A stretch of 64,000 nucleotides of DNA from Hyphomicrobium sp. (GTDB taxonomy: Bacteria; Pseudomonadota; Alphaproteobacteria; Rhizobiales; Hyphomicrobiaceae): positions 1 through 64,000 of the forward strand of contig JANXVY010000050.1 in assembly GCA_025351425.1 (NCBI GenBank), read 5' to 3'. This document shows positions 9,076-17,606 of this stretch, piece after piece (within the stretch, counting starts at the first letter, position 1; every line of letters begins with the position of its first letter). Below the pieces are notes generated by a model that made no database searches, was not told the DNA's origin, and was given only the letters and a program-made list of their open reading frames with translations. A program made the translations under genes and the position numbers.

Positions 9076-10188
9076 TCAAACGGCGTGAGGGATCTGCTGC
9101 GTCACCGGAATGGATAGGATCAGGCGCCTGCCGGGCTGTTCAACGAAATGGCGCAGCAGCAGGCTTAGACCGATCGCCAGTGCGGCCATGCCAAGAGCGA
9201 ACACGAAACCGAGCGCTGCATTGTCGAGGCCCATGGCGCGGTTGAGCAGGCTCACTCCGACGTTCTGGTGGACCAGATAGAGGGGGTAACTCGCGAGGCC
9301 GATCGAAACCATCAGGTCCAGGATGCGCCAACGGGGGAGCCGCCAGCCCATCGCCGCCACAAACATGGCAAGGAAGAACGTTGCCTTGAAGGCTGCCGTC
9401 ATCATCGAGGGCCGCCACGTGTGGTCGTACACATCGGAGCACAGGAGGTCGACGGCGAAACAGGCGGCCACGAAAAAGGCAGGCATTTTGTAGTTTTTGG
9501 GGTCGCGATGGATCATTTGCAGGAAAATGCCGGCTGAAAACAGCATGGAGTAGCGGCTCAAGAGAAAATAACGGTCGAAAGAAAAAAGGGATTCTGCCTG
9601 GAATTCGGTGGCCACGACGAGTTCAAGCGCGCACGCAAGACTGAAAATGAAAAAATTCCGCGCGAACTTGTCTTTAGTGCTGAAATAAAGGATCGCGGCC
9701 CACACATAGAACTTGACCTCGACGGCGAGCGACCAATAGGACGCATCGATCCAATCCGTAACCGGAGCAAAGTCCGACCACATCCGGGGATCGGTGAACG
9801 TCCAGGACGGAAGCAAATTCCAGAGCGTGGCTTCGCTACGGAAATGTTCGATCCGCGTGAAGGCTTGGACCACGAAAAGCGTGATCAGGGAGCAGACGAA
9901 CATGGCGGGCAGCAAGCGGGCGGCCCGGCGCAGGGCGAATTGCGCGAGAGTGGAGGAGCGCTCCAGCGTGAGTGCGATGACGAAACCGGAAATGAGGAAG
10001 AAAAAGTCGACGCCGAGGTAGCCGTTACGAAACAGAAAAAATTCCGCAAACGCGCCACCGTAGGGATAAAGGTTGACATCGTTGCTGGGGAGGGCCCACC
10101 GGCTGAAATAATGAAAGCCCACGACCAAGAGGGCTGCAATAGCTCTGAAAAAGTCTAATTCGCGAAATCGCGTATTTGTGCCGGTCAT
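9076..10188 (-). CDS. Acyltransferase family 3 membrane protein (OafA/YrhL type)
   Basis: 370 residues with about ten hydrophobic segments. The N-terminal F-R-E-L-D-F-F-R-A-I-A-A-L-L-V-V-G-F-H-Y start and the G-Y-L-G-V-D-F-F-F-L-I-S-G-F-V segment are signatures of acyltransferase-3 integral membrane enzymes. These O-acylate surface polysaccharides or lipids across the inner membrane, and the F-H in the first helix supplies the catalytic His. It stands between purE and the DUF465 genes and is probably its own unit. The acceptor sugar cannot be told; the exopolysaccharide genes at 18-21 kb are possible partners. Confidence 0.87.
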   Translation of the reverse strand: MTGTNTRFRELDFFRAIAALLVVGFHYFSRWALPSNDVNLYPYGGAFAEFFLFRNGYLGVDFFFLISGFVIALTLERSSTLAQFALRRAARLLPAMFVCSLITLFVVQAFTRIEHFRSEATLWNLLPSWTFTDPRMWSDFAPVTDWIDASYWSLAVEVKFYVWAAILYFSTKDKFARNFFIFSLACALELVVATEFQAESLFSFDRYFLLSRYSMLFSAGIFLQMIHRDPKNYKMPAFFVAACFAVDLLCSDVYDHTWRPSMMTAAFKATFFLAMFVAAMGWRLPRWRILDLMVSIGLASYPLYLVHQNVGVSLLNRAMGLDNAALGFVFALGMAALAIGLSLLLRHFVEQPGRRLILSIPVTQQIPHAV

Positions 10189-10288
10189 CGGTAATCTCCG
10201 ATCGACTGAAAAATAATATTGTTTAAATCATGACTGCGCCATCGGCAACTGCGCCGATCGCCGCCAATCGAGTTTTTCTTAAACGTTG

Positions 10289-10495
10289 TTAAGCGATAAT
10301 ATCGGGACGCAGGCGGTCTTCGACGCTGGCCATCTGGTCTTTGATGGCGAGCTTGCGCTTTTTCAGGCGCCGGATGTGGAGCTGATCAGCTGCCGACGCA
10401 AGCTCGAGGGCCGCAATTTCAGCATCCAGATCGCGGTGCTCGCTGCGCAGCGCAATCAGTTCATCGCGCAATTCGCGTTCGTCATGCCGTGCCAT
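10289..10495 (-). CDS. DUF465 (YdcH family) small protein
   Basis: 68 residues from ATG 10495; the open frame extends further upstream, but residues before this Met look unlike the family. GAGGG lies about 12 bases before the start. An all-helical small protein with repeated E-x-x-L-R heptads and the DUF465 signature I-R-R-L-K-K-R-K-L-A-I-K-D near the C-terminus. Function unknown; these short coiled-coil proteins are common in proteobacteria and often neighbour purE in Rhizobiales. A second family member is divergently encoded at 10777. Confidence 0.85.
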   Translation of the reverse strand: MARHDERELRDELIALRSEHRDLDAEIAALELASAADQLHIRRLKKRKLAIKDQMASVEDRLRPDIIA

Positions 10496-10776
10496 GCGGT
10501 CTGCCGCCCTCAGTTCACTTCGTCTCCGGTGCCGCGCAGAGGCGCTCGGCATCAGCACCCCCGTGCGGCGCGGACTATCGTCGGGTTTCGCCTTGCAAGC
10601 AAGCCTGTCGGCTCTTCGCTTGCCGACCAAAAGCAGCGCAAACAAATCGCGAAAAATTGATAGGAATGGTTAATCTTTGGGCTAGGATGCCGTTAAAATT
10701 GGCGCACTGCGGCATGGACACCCCGTCACGGCTCTGTCACCATGACAGGGTTGTGAAATCTCTAGCGGAGGAATGG

Positions 10777-10941
10777 ATGTCTCTATCGACTCATCTCGCT
10801 GAGCTGACGGAGAAGCATAAGCTTCTCGAGCGCCGCATCGCTGAAACCATAGCCAAGCCGAGTACGGACGAACTAGAGATCCGGCGGTTGAAGCGAGAAA
10901 AGCTCAAGATCAAAGATCGCATCACCGAGCTCAAGTCGTAA
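10777..10941 (+). CDS. DUF465 (YdcH family) small protein
   Basis: 54 residues from ATG 10777, chosen because GGAGG at 10767-10771 is ideally spaced; longer in-frame starts lack this. Coiled-coil protein with L-x-E-K-H-x-L-L-E-R-R-I and the family motif I-R-R-L-K-R-E-K-L-K-I-K-D-R-I. It shares the C-terminal motif with the divergent gene at 10289-10495, suggesting an old duplication. A strong terminator follows. Function unknown. Confidence 0.9.
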   Translation: MSLSTHLAELTEKHKLLERRIAETIAKPSTDELEIRRLKREKLKIKDRITELKS

Positions 10942-10968
10942 GTATCCCGCAGATACGTTAGAAGGCAG

Positions 10969-10999
10969 AGGCGCGACGTAATCGGGTCGCGCCTTTTTT
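10969..10999 (+). terminator. Rho-independent terminator after the plus-strand DUF465 gene
   Basis: AGGCGCGAC (10969-10977) pairs with GTCGCGCC (10986-10993), followed by TTTTTT. It lies 28 bases after the stop codon. Confidence 0.9.
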
Positions 11000-11018
11000 G
11001 TTGCCGTTTTGACAGGCC

Positions 11019-11657
11019 TCAATGCTTGCTGGGCACGCCCGCCAGCGCCTGTTGACACCCGGGCGACGCCTGCCCCGCCTTTTCGCGCAGGCACCTCATC
11101 GTCGCTGGCCCCTTTTCCACTGAAGCACACAGCGCGGCCAGATCGGCTGTGCACGCCGCCCTGGCTTGCTTGTTGAGCAGGCCCCTGGCTTGCGCGGCTT
11201 TGACAGCGTCCTGGCAACCGGGAGACAGTTTGGCCGCTTTCTCCTTGAGGCATTTGGCGATGCGGCCGTGGCCCTTCTCGACGCCCGGGCAAACGGACGC
11301 GACGTCTGCCTGGCAAGCCTTCATGCCGCGTTGGCCCTTGTTTCCTTCGGCGTTAGCGCGCGCGGGGGAATTCTTATCGAGCACCGTTTGGATGGCGGAC
11401 CTGCACGCGGGGGAGAGCTTGGCCTGATTGTCCTTGAGGCAGGCGAGCTTGCGGCCACCGCCCCGGTCAACTTGACCGCACAACGCCATCATGTCGGCCC
11501 GGCAAGCCGCCATGGCGGCATGGCCTGGAGCTTGAGCTGCAGGCATGGCAGGAGTTGCGGCCGGCGGTTGAGAATTGGGGGCAGCCGTTTGCGCCAGGGC
11601 CAGCATCGGCGTCAGCAGCAGAACCGCCGTGGCGGTCACAAGCTTCAGTCGGATCAT
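11019..11657 (-). CDS. Secreted protein with three cysteine-rich repeats
   Basis: 212 residues from ATG 11657; the frame extends upstream but this Met starts a clear signal peptide (MIRLKLVTATAVLLLTPMLALAQ). After an Ala/Pro linker there are three repeats of about 50 residues with the same cysteine plan: C-x-A-D-x-x-x-L-C, then C-L-K/R-E, then L-S-P-x-C, beginning near residues 52, 115 and 170. This is the pattern of the cysteine-rich (GLG1/Golgi apparatus protein 1-like) repeat, often seen in secreted alphaproteobacterial proteins. With four cysteines per repeat, disulfides in the periplasm are likely. Role unknown. Confidence 0.82.
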   Translation of the reverse strand: MIRLKLVTATAVLLLTPMLALAQTAAPNSQPPAATPAMPAAQAPGHAAMAACRADMMALCGQVDRGGGRKLACLKDNQAKLSPACRSAIQTVLDKNSPARANAEGNKGQRGMKACQADVASVCPGVEKGHGRIAKCLKEKAAKLSPGCQDAVKAAQARGLLNKQARAACTADLAALCASVEKGPATMRCLREKAGQASPGCQQALAGVPSKH

Positions 11658-11799
11658 GAAGGCTCTCGTCCTGTTTGAAGGCTGGCTGTTTGAAGGCTGG
11701 GCTACGGACGCGTCTGGCGTTCGTGTTGGCTCGGCTATCAAACGGGAGGGCGCCGCGCATCCGTCGCTATCCATCTCGTCTCCGACAGGAGAGGCCGGG

Positions 11800-12963
11800 T
11801 CAGGCGTCGACCGAAGCTGCGCTGATGGCGACGACCTCGCCACGCTTAAGCGTCAACGCAAGTTCGCCGCGCTTTAGCCGAAGTGCATCTTCGCCAAATA
11901 CGACGCGCCGCCAACCCATCAGCGGCCGCACCTTGGTGTCGTCTTCGGAGGCGATCTGTTCGAGTTCTTCTGTGTCGGCGATCAGGCGCGGTGCCACGCG
12001 GTGGCGAGCTGCGGCCGCTTTCAGCAGGACCTTCAGCAATTCGACGGTCGCGTTGGCTTCGGCCGAAAGGGGCGTTGCGTGCTCGAGCGGCGGGACGGTC
12101 TTGGGATCGCGGGCGATCCCGCGCTTCACGGCGTCGATGATCTCCTTGGCGCGCGCGGAGCGGGCAAACCCATCGCTGAGGGTGCGCAGTTCCGACAGCT
12201 TTTCGACGGTTGCCGGCGCCTGATTGGCGATGTCGTACAGCGCTTCGTCGCGCAGAATGCGGCCGCGCGGCACGTTCTGGCCCTGGGCCAGGCGCTCGCG
12301 CCAATCGGCCAACTCGATGAGAATCGCGAGCGCCTTGCGGTTTTTGACCCGCAGCTTCAAGCGCTTCCAGGCTTCTTCCGGCAGTGTCTGATAGGTCGAG
12401 GTGGCCATGAGTTCGGCCATTTCTTCGCCCACCCAATCGGTGCGCTTGCTCGTGCACATTTCGTCGATCAGGTAGGCGTACACGTCGCGCAGGTGGGTGA
12501 CGTCGGCGAGGGCGTAGGTGAGTTGGCCCGGGCTCAGCGGGCGGCGGCTCCAATCGGTAAATCGCGAGGATTTGTCGAGATCGACGCCCGTGACCTTCTT
12601 GACGAGATTGACGTAGCTCACGCTCTCGTTAAAGCCGCAAACCATCGCCGCAATCTGCGTATCGAAGACGGGACGTGGTACGGCGCCGGTCTGGGCAAAG
12701 ACGATTTCGATATCCTGCCGCGCGGCGTGGAACACCTTGACCACGACTTCGTTCATCATCAGCTCGTAGAACGGGGCGAGGTCAAGGCCGGGGCTCAGCG
12801 GATCGACGACGACCTCGGTATCGGGGCTTGCCATCTGGATGAGGCAGAGTATCGGCCAGAAGGTCGTTTCACGCATGAATTCGGTATCAACTGCGACGAA
12901 GTTGGACTTCGCGAGTTGGGTACAGGCCTCTTGCAGGCCGGCTGTGGTGGTTATGACGCGCAT
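11800..12963 (-). CDS. rnd: Ribonuclease D
   Basis: 387 residues. 3'-5' exoribonuclease trimming tRNA and small RNA ends. DEDD exonuclease motifs are visible: V-D-T-E-F-M-R near 27, the A-R-Q-D-I-E segment near 83 and Y-A-L-A-D-V near 150. They are followed by an HRDC domain around 210-290 with the L-x-x-W-R-E-R-L-A motif. Length matches the family. Monocistronic on the minus strand; the tRNA-Ala gene lies upstream on the opposite strand. Confidence 0.95.
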   Translation of the reverse strand: MRVITTTAGLQEACTQLAKSNFVAVDTEFMRETTFWPILCLIQMASPDTEVVVDPLSPGLDLAPFYELMMNEVVVKVFHAARQDIEIVFAQTGAVPRPVFDTQIAAMVCGFNESVSYVNLVKKVTGVDLDKSSRFTDWSRRPLSPGQLTYALADVTHLRDVYAYLIDEMCTSKRTDWVGEEMAELMATSTYQTLPEEAWKRLKLRVKNRKALAILIELADWRERLAQGQNVPRGRILRDEALYDIANQAPATVEKLSELRTLSDGFARSARAKEIIDAVKRGIARDPKTVPPLEHATPLSAEANATVELLKVLLKAAAARHRVAPRLIADTEELEQIASEDDTKVRPLMGWRRVVFGEDALRLKRGELALTLKRGEVVAISAASVDA

Positions 12964-13124
12964 GGGTTCGCGCTATAGCGCACGCTGCGCCCTTTGTCGC
13001 GGTTTTGTCATGCGGGTTATGCCTGCAATTTTCGTTTTGCCGCTTGCAGTTTGGTGGTGAAGCGCTTAAGCACACGGTCTCTCGGCAGCCGGGCTCCCGC
13101 CGCGCCGGGCTTATGACATGGAAT

Positions 13125-13200
<76 letters not shown>

Positions 13201-13401
13201 TTCTCCTTTCACGTTCCCACGGGCTTGCGTCATTTGAGGCCAGTGGCGCGCCGCGTTCAAGATAAGCGTGTGCGACGAGGTGGGTCTGGCTTGAGCAGGA
13301 CCGTTGGATCCAGTACAACCACGACACGTAAAGCGTTGAGCGCGGTGGCTTTGGTTGGGGCGCTGCGGTCAGCTGCCAAATAGTCATCTTAAGGGCCCGC
13401 C

Positions 13402-14337
13402 ATGAGGCTGAACGAGACGCCCGGCCTTGCCCGATGGACGACCCGCATCGGATTGTTTTCGGTGGCGCTGGCGCTGGTTGCGCTGGCGGCGCACCGGTTT
13501 GGTCCGATGGCGACGGTGACGGCGTTCAATCTCGTGCTGGTTGCCTTCGCTGGCGCCTTGGTCACGTTGGCGCTTGGAGTGGCTGCGGCCGTCGTCATTT
13601 GGCGTGAGGGCTGTACCGGGGCGATGCGGGTTTCGTTCGGGATTGCGATGGCGTTAGGTCTGCTAGGCTGGCCACTCGCGTTCATTCCGGCCTACCGGGA
13701 ACTTCCCGCCATCAATGACGTGAGCACCGACGCCAATTCGCCGCCCAAGTTCGTCGAGCTGGTCAAGTTGCGTGGGGCGGGTGCCAATACGTCGACCTAT
13801 CCGGTGACGTTCGCCAAGCTGCAGGCCGAGGCCTATCCGGACCTCAAGCCGATGTTCATAGATCGTCCGGTCGAAGAAACGTTCGAAATCGCCCGCGAGG
13901 CGGTGTTCCGGCAGAAGATGAACATCGTGCGCGAACAGGCGCCCGAGAACAAACCGGGCAAGCCCGGCGTGATCGAAGCCGTCGACAGAACGCCGATTTT
14001 CGGGCTCTACGACGATATCTCGGTGCGCGTCGACGGCGATAGCACGCGCTCGCGGATCGATCTGCGATCGGCGTCGCGGTTCGGCCGTCACGATCTTGGC
14101 CGCAACGCTGAACGCATGCGCCGCTTGATGCGGGAAATCGTGGCGCGGTTGGAGGCAACCATACCTTCGGCCACCGGGGAAAGCTACGTCAAATGGCGCA
14201 ATCGCGGCCAGCGGCTGCTGAGCAAGCGTGCGCTCGAATCGGTCGGCAAGCTCAAAGGCGGCGATGGCGGCCGGGACGAAAAATCACTTCGCAAAGACGC
14301 AACGGCCGCCAAGAAGTCTCAGCGCTCGCAAGAATAA
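13402..14337 (+). CDS. DUF1499 family membrane protein
   Basis: 311 residues. Three hydrophobic segments fill the first ~100 residues (around 17-32, 40-66 and 75-95). They are followed by a soluble domain (about 110-260) with the DUF1499 pattern: N-D-V-S-T-D at the start, an R-x-x-F-x-x-x-x-x-x-Y-P-D-L-like segment, E-A-V-D-R-T-P-x-F-G-F-like, and V-R-x-x-x-x-x-x-R-I-D-L-R-S-A-S-R-F-G-R-H-D-L-G at 225-250. The C-terminal 40 residues are Lys-rich. The domain is common in Rhizobiales with no established function. The adjacent cupin gene is convergent. Confidence 0.85.
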   Translation: MRLNETPGLARWTTRIGLFSVALALVALAAHRFGPMATVTAFNLVLVAFAGALVTLALGVAAAVVIWREGCTGAMRVSFGIAMALGLLGWPLAFIPAYRELPAINDVSTDANSPPKFVELVKLRGAGANTSTYPVTFAKLQAEAYPDLKPMFIDRPVEETFEIAREAVFRQKMNIVREQAPENKPGKPGVIEAVDRTPIFGLYDDISVRVDGDSTRSRIDLRSASRFGRHDLGRNAERMRRLMREIVARLEATIPSATGESYVKWRNRGQRLLSKRALESVGKLKGGDGGRDEKSLRKDATAAKKSQRSQE

Positions 14338-14365
14338 ACCTGCGTGCGAAGGTTTTGGCGTGCGG

Positions 14366-14830
14366 TCAGGCGAGGAACTTCGCGATCACTGCGTCCGCTT
14401 TGAGGCTTTCAAGATCGTTCTCGGTCGGCAATTGGGGTTTGTCGCGCTGGGCGTCGACCATGCACAGGAAGCCAAGCGGGACGTCTGGGCCAGCGCGAAA
14501 CTGATGCCATGTCATCGGGGGTACGGTCACGAGGTCGTTTTGCAACAGGGCGACGACGCGGTCGCCGACGAGTGCCTGGCCGCCGCCGCGCAGAATGAGG
14601 ACCGCGTGCACGTGCTCGTGGCGCTCAAGCGTCGAATGGCCGCCGGGGGCGACCTCGAAATAGCGCAGCTCGCCCGCGATGTCGGGGCGTGAAAACAGGG
14701 TTTGGCGCGAGATGTCCTTGAACAGCGCGCGTTCGTCTTCTTTGTAGGGCTTGTGCTCGACGCCTTCCCATCGGTGGCCGTCGGGCGTGGGCATAAAGGC
14801 GCGGTGGGGTTTGTCTTCAGGGTGGGTCAT
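14366..14830 (-). CDS. Cupin domain protein
   Basis: 154 residues from ATG 14830; upstream codons in frame look non-coding. A single conserved beta-barrel cupin: the metal-binding box G-G-H-S-T-L-E-R-H-E-H-x-H (about 70-85) and second box near W-H-Q-F (about 118). Cupins of this size are enzymes or sugar/acid-binding proteins of many functions. It lies downstream of the RuBisCO-like gene on the same strand, 135 bases away, so the two may act in one pathway, for example as isomerase or epimerase; that is inference. Confidence 0.82.
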   Translation of the reverse strand: MTHPEDKPHRAFMPTPDGHRWEGVEHKPYKEDERALFKDISRQTLFSRPDIAGELRYFEVAPGGHSTLERHEHVHAVLILRGGGQALVGDRVVALLQNDLVTVPPMTWHQFRAGPDVPLGFLCMVDAQRDKPQLPTENDLESLKADAVIAKFLA

Positions 14831-14965
14831 GGTCTCGATTTGAATACGCGTTTTCGGTTTCGCATTGCTGCGGCAACGTTGTCTGCCGGGGGCGGGCAAG
14901 TCCGTAATTGGCCGCATCGCAATACGCGTTGGCGCGCAGGCTAGCCCAAACGAGCGGCTGCGTCG

Positions 14966-16111
14966 TCACCGATATGGGAACGTCTCAACCGCGCACTGAA
15001 AGGCATTGGCTTGGGCCGTGATCTGGGTGCGCGCCGCCAGCAGGTCGCCGCCGATCAGCAGCATGGCATTCGTGCCGTAGGTTCCGAGGATTTCGGGAAT
15101 CCGCTCGAGTTTCATGCCACCGGCCGGCACCGGCAGGCTGGACTTGATACCGGGGCAGGGTGCGAGTGCTGCCGCGGCGATTTCCTTGCAGGTCTCAGTC
15201 GAATAGCCAAAGCGTCCGCCGACGTTGGGATAGATGATGCCATCGGCCCCGATCATGCGGAACAGCTGGCCGAGCAGGACCGCCGGCGCTATGCGGGCCG
15301 CGCCTGCCATCGCCGGGTGCGCGATGAAGGCCATATCTTCATTCCCGGCAACGAGTGCCTGGAAGGATGCCAGTCCGACGATCATCGGGGCGATGAGCAC
15401 GGTGTCGAGGCCATGGTCGCGGGCGACGCGCACCTGATGGCGCAACGCATCGAGGTTGCCGCTGAGGCTCGGCAGATAGTGCGTGGCTTTACCGGTCGAA
15501 CTGGCGGCCTTGTCAATTGCGCACGAGATGGCCTTGACGCGGGCCTCGAACGGCGCGCGGGCCTGATCGGCCAAGCCGTGATCGTCTTTGATATAGTCCA
15601 ATCCGCCGAGCGCTAAGCGGTGCGCCAGATCGGCGAGCTGCTCGACGGCAAGGCCTTGGGGTTTCAGGGCCGAGCAGGTGAGCGCACGCGACGTGGCGCG
15701 GACTCGGGCTCGCAAGCCCTCGGGCCCATGGCGGGGGCCGCTGAAGCGGGAGCTGAGGATGGTGGGAATGACGACGCCGGCAAGCGTTACGTCGTCGTGG
15801 ATCGAGGTGTTGCCAAACAGAATGTTGAGCAACTGCCCGGCTTCGAAGCCCGTCGTTTCCACGTTGAGTGCGATAATGGCGTCAAAGGTGCCGTCGCCGC
15901 GGTCGGTAATCCCTTCGACCTGGCCGACGATGTCGCGCAGCACACACGCGTCATCCACGGCGGCGACGGGCATTTCTATGCTCTGTTCGACGGCGATGGC
16001 GAGCGCACGGTCTTTGATCTGATCGGCAGTGGTGCGAATGCGGTAGATGGCCTGAAGTTTCGGCGTCACGGGCAGATCGCACCTCGTTAATTCAAGCCGC
16101 TCCAGGTTCAC
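14966..16111 (-). CDS. RuBisCO-like protein (form IV large-subunit homologue)
   Basis: 381 residues, shorter than true RuBisCO (about 475). The C-terminal barrel keeps recognisable landmarks: A-L-K-P-Q-G at 148 (K175 region of RuBisCO), G-L-D-Y-I-K-D-D-H at 170-178 (the carbamylated-lysine K-D-D-E motif with Glu changed to His), H-Y-L-P at 211, A-H-P-A-M-A at 264 (in place of H-R-A-M-H) and I-G-G-D near 362. Loop 6, normally G-K-L, reads G-G-R-F-G-Y at 298. These changes rule out a carboxylase and point to a form IV enolase/isomerase-type enzyme. Neighbouring cupin gene on the same strand. The reaction is unknown; sulfur salvage and sugar-acid pathways are known for relatives. Confidence 0.88.
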   Translation of the reverse strand: MNLERLELTRCDLPVTPKLQAIYRIRTTADQIKDRALAIAVEQSIEMPVAAVDDACVLRDIVGQVEGITDRGDGTFDAIIALNVETTGFEAGQLLNILFGNTSIHDDVTLAGVVIPTILSSRFSGPRHGPEGLRARVRATSRALTCSALKPQGLAVEQLADLAHRLALGGLDYIKDDHGLADQARAPFEARVKAISCAIDKAASSTGKATHYLPSLSGNLDALRHQVRVARDHGLDTVLIAPMIVGLASFQALVAGNEDMAFIAHPAMAGAARIAPAVLLGQLFRMIGADGIIYPNVGGRFGYSTETCKEIAAAALAPCPGIKSSLPVPAGGMKLERIPEILGTYGTNAMLLIGGDLLAARTQITAQANAFQCAVETFPYR

Positions 16112-16194
16112 GCGGGGTGGTCTACCAGGCCCCCGGAGCTTGGGAGGAAGGCGGCTGCAAGAGGATTGCTGCTTTGCGGCATGTTCGAATTGAA

Positions 16195-16271
16195 TGGTCG
16201 GAGCGACAGGATTTGAACCTGCGACCCCTAGTCCCCCAGACTAGTGCGCTACCAGGCTGCGCCACGCTCCG
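16195..16271 (-). tRNA. tRNA-Pro (anticodon GGG)
   Basis: 77 bases including CCA on the minus strand. Acceptor CGGAGCG / CGCTCCG, anticodon stem CTAGT/ACTAG with loop CTGGGGG (anticodon GGG), T-loop GGTTCAAATCC. It reads CCC/CCU proline codons. Confidence 0.96.
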
Positions 16272-16326
16272 ACATCAGCGGCCACTTGTGCCGGGGTTTT
16301 GGGCCGGGGTCAACACCACAAACGGA

Positions 16327-17535
16327 TCAAGCCGCCTGCAATTCACCGCGGTCGAAGGCTGCGCAATACTGCGACCAGTCGGCGGCGTTGATATCGGCCA
16401 GCGTGCGCGCCGACTGGAGGACGGCTTTAATCGCTTTGCGGTCGTCGGCCGTGCCAATCAAGTCGTCTGCGGTGGCGGAACCAAGCCTGCCCGAACCGCG
16501 CAGATGTCCCCAGGCGGTCAAATGCGCCATGGTGCGGACGACGTTTTCGAACGCGCTGGCGCTGGCGGCGACGGACTTCTGATTGAGGCGGTCGGCCGTT
16601 GGTTGCATTTGTCGCAGCAGAAACGGCCCGCGGTTGTAGACCTGCGCGCTCAGGAACGCCGGAGGATTAGCCTGGAACAGAGCCTGGATGGCCGCGACGC
16701 GGTGGGCTTCACTTTGCCACTTGGGTTGGGGATGGGCGACGTAAGGGGCAACCGCGGAGGGCAGCGCGGCCTTGAGATCCAGCAGCCAATTGCCGTCGGG
16801 AGAGCCGGTGCCTTCGACCAGCAACACGAAGCGCGCAACGCCGAGGCTGCCGGTGCCGGCGACGCGGCGGGCGGCGTCGATGAGGGTGAACGCTTTCGGG
16901 TTGGCGGCCTTCTTTGCGAAGCCGGCGAGGAACGCGGCGAGATGCTCTTTATCGCCGGGGGCAAGGGGCAGCGTCTTGGCGGGGGCGATGACGAGTGTGC
17001 GTTGGCCGGCCTTCTTGACCGTGCGCTTGTCCAGGAACTTGACGGGATCGCGCTTTCGCAAGCTGTCGATCAAATCGCCGATGGGGCCGTCGGCCGTCTT
17101 GCGCTCGATCCAGCGCGGTTTGCCGCTGCTGAGCGCTTCGAAATAGTGCTCGACCAGCTGGCGAGCGAGATCCTTGGCGGCCGCGTCTTTGATGGCGAGC
17201 GAGGGGGCGGCCACGATGATGCTGGTCGCGAGGCGGAGGATGTCCCACGAATGGGGCGCGCAGATCGTCTCGTCGAAGTCATTGATATCGAAATAGGTGA
17301 GGCCGTTGTCGCCGAGAAAGGTGCCGAAGTTTTCCAGATGCAGGTCGCCGCATAGCCAAGCTGCGGGCCCCGACGGCGCGAGCTTCTGTTCGCTCATACG
17401 CTGGTGGAACAGGTGGCAGGTGCCGCGCAGAAAACTGAAGGCGTTGGCTCGCATCGCGGCCATCTTCATGGCGCATCGCTCGGGCTCGCGGCGCGCGTTA
17501 TAGGTGGCAATTGAATCGGACGCTGTCTGGCTCAT
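16327..17535 (-). CDS. DUF2252 family protein (kinase-like fold)
   Basis: 402 residues, soluble. The C-G-D-L-H-L-E-N-F-G motif at 62-71 and the following F-D-I-N-D-F-D-E at 82-89 are DUF2252 hallmarks; they resemble the catalytic and metal-binding loops of aminoglycoside-phosphotransferase-like kinases. A G-x-G-S-L-G-V-x-R segment appears near 225. No phosphotransfer substrate is established for this family, and nothing in the neighbourhood suggests one. It starts at ATG 17535 just after the small membrane gene region. Confidence 0.86.
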   Translation of the reverse strand: MSQTASDSIATYNARREPERCAMKMAAMRANAFSFLRGTCHLFHQRMSEQKLAPSGPAAWLCGDLHLENFGTFLGDNGLTYFDINDFDETICAPHSWDILRLATSIIVAAPSLAIKDAAAKDLARQLVEHYFEALSSGKPRWIERKTADGPIGDLIDSLRKRDPVKFLDKRTVKKAGQRTLVIAPAKTLPLAPGDKEHLAAFLAGFAKKAANPKAFTLIDAARRVAGTGSLGVARFVLLVEGTGSPDGNWLLDLKAALPSAVAPYVAHPQPKWQSEAHRVAAIQALFQANPPAFLSAQVYNRGPFLLRQMQPTADRLNQKSVAASASAFENVVRTMAHLTAWGHLRGSGRLGSATADDLIGTADDRKAIKAVLQSARTLADINAADWSQYCAAFDRGELQAA

Positions 17536-17606
17536 GGCTTCCCTGTTCTCAGCAGCATCACGCGGACGAGGGAGCTGATCTGAATGACGTTTTTATGACA
17601 GTGCGT

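Noticed and set aside
14966-16111. Functional RuBisCO large subunit
   Set aside because: Too short, metal-site Glu replaced by His, loop-6 Lys missing, and no small subunit or phosphoribulokinase nearby.
16195-17535. Integrated element at the tRNA-Pro gene
   Set aside because: No integrase gene and no duplicated tRNA 3' end was found near it.
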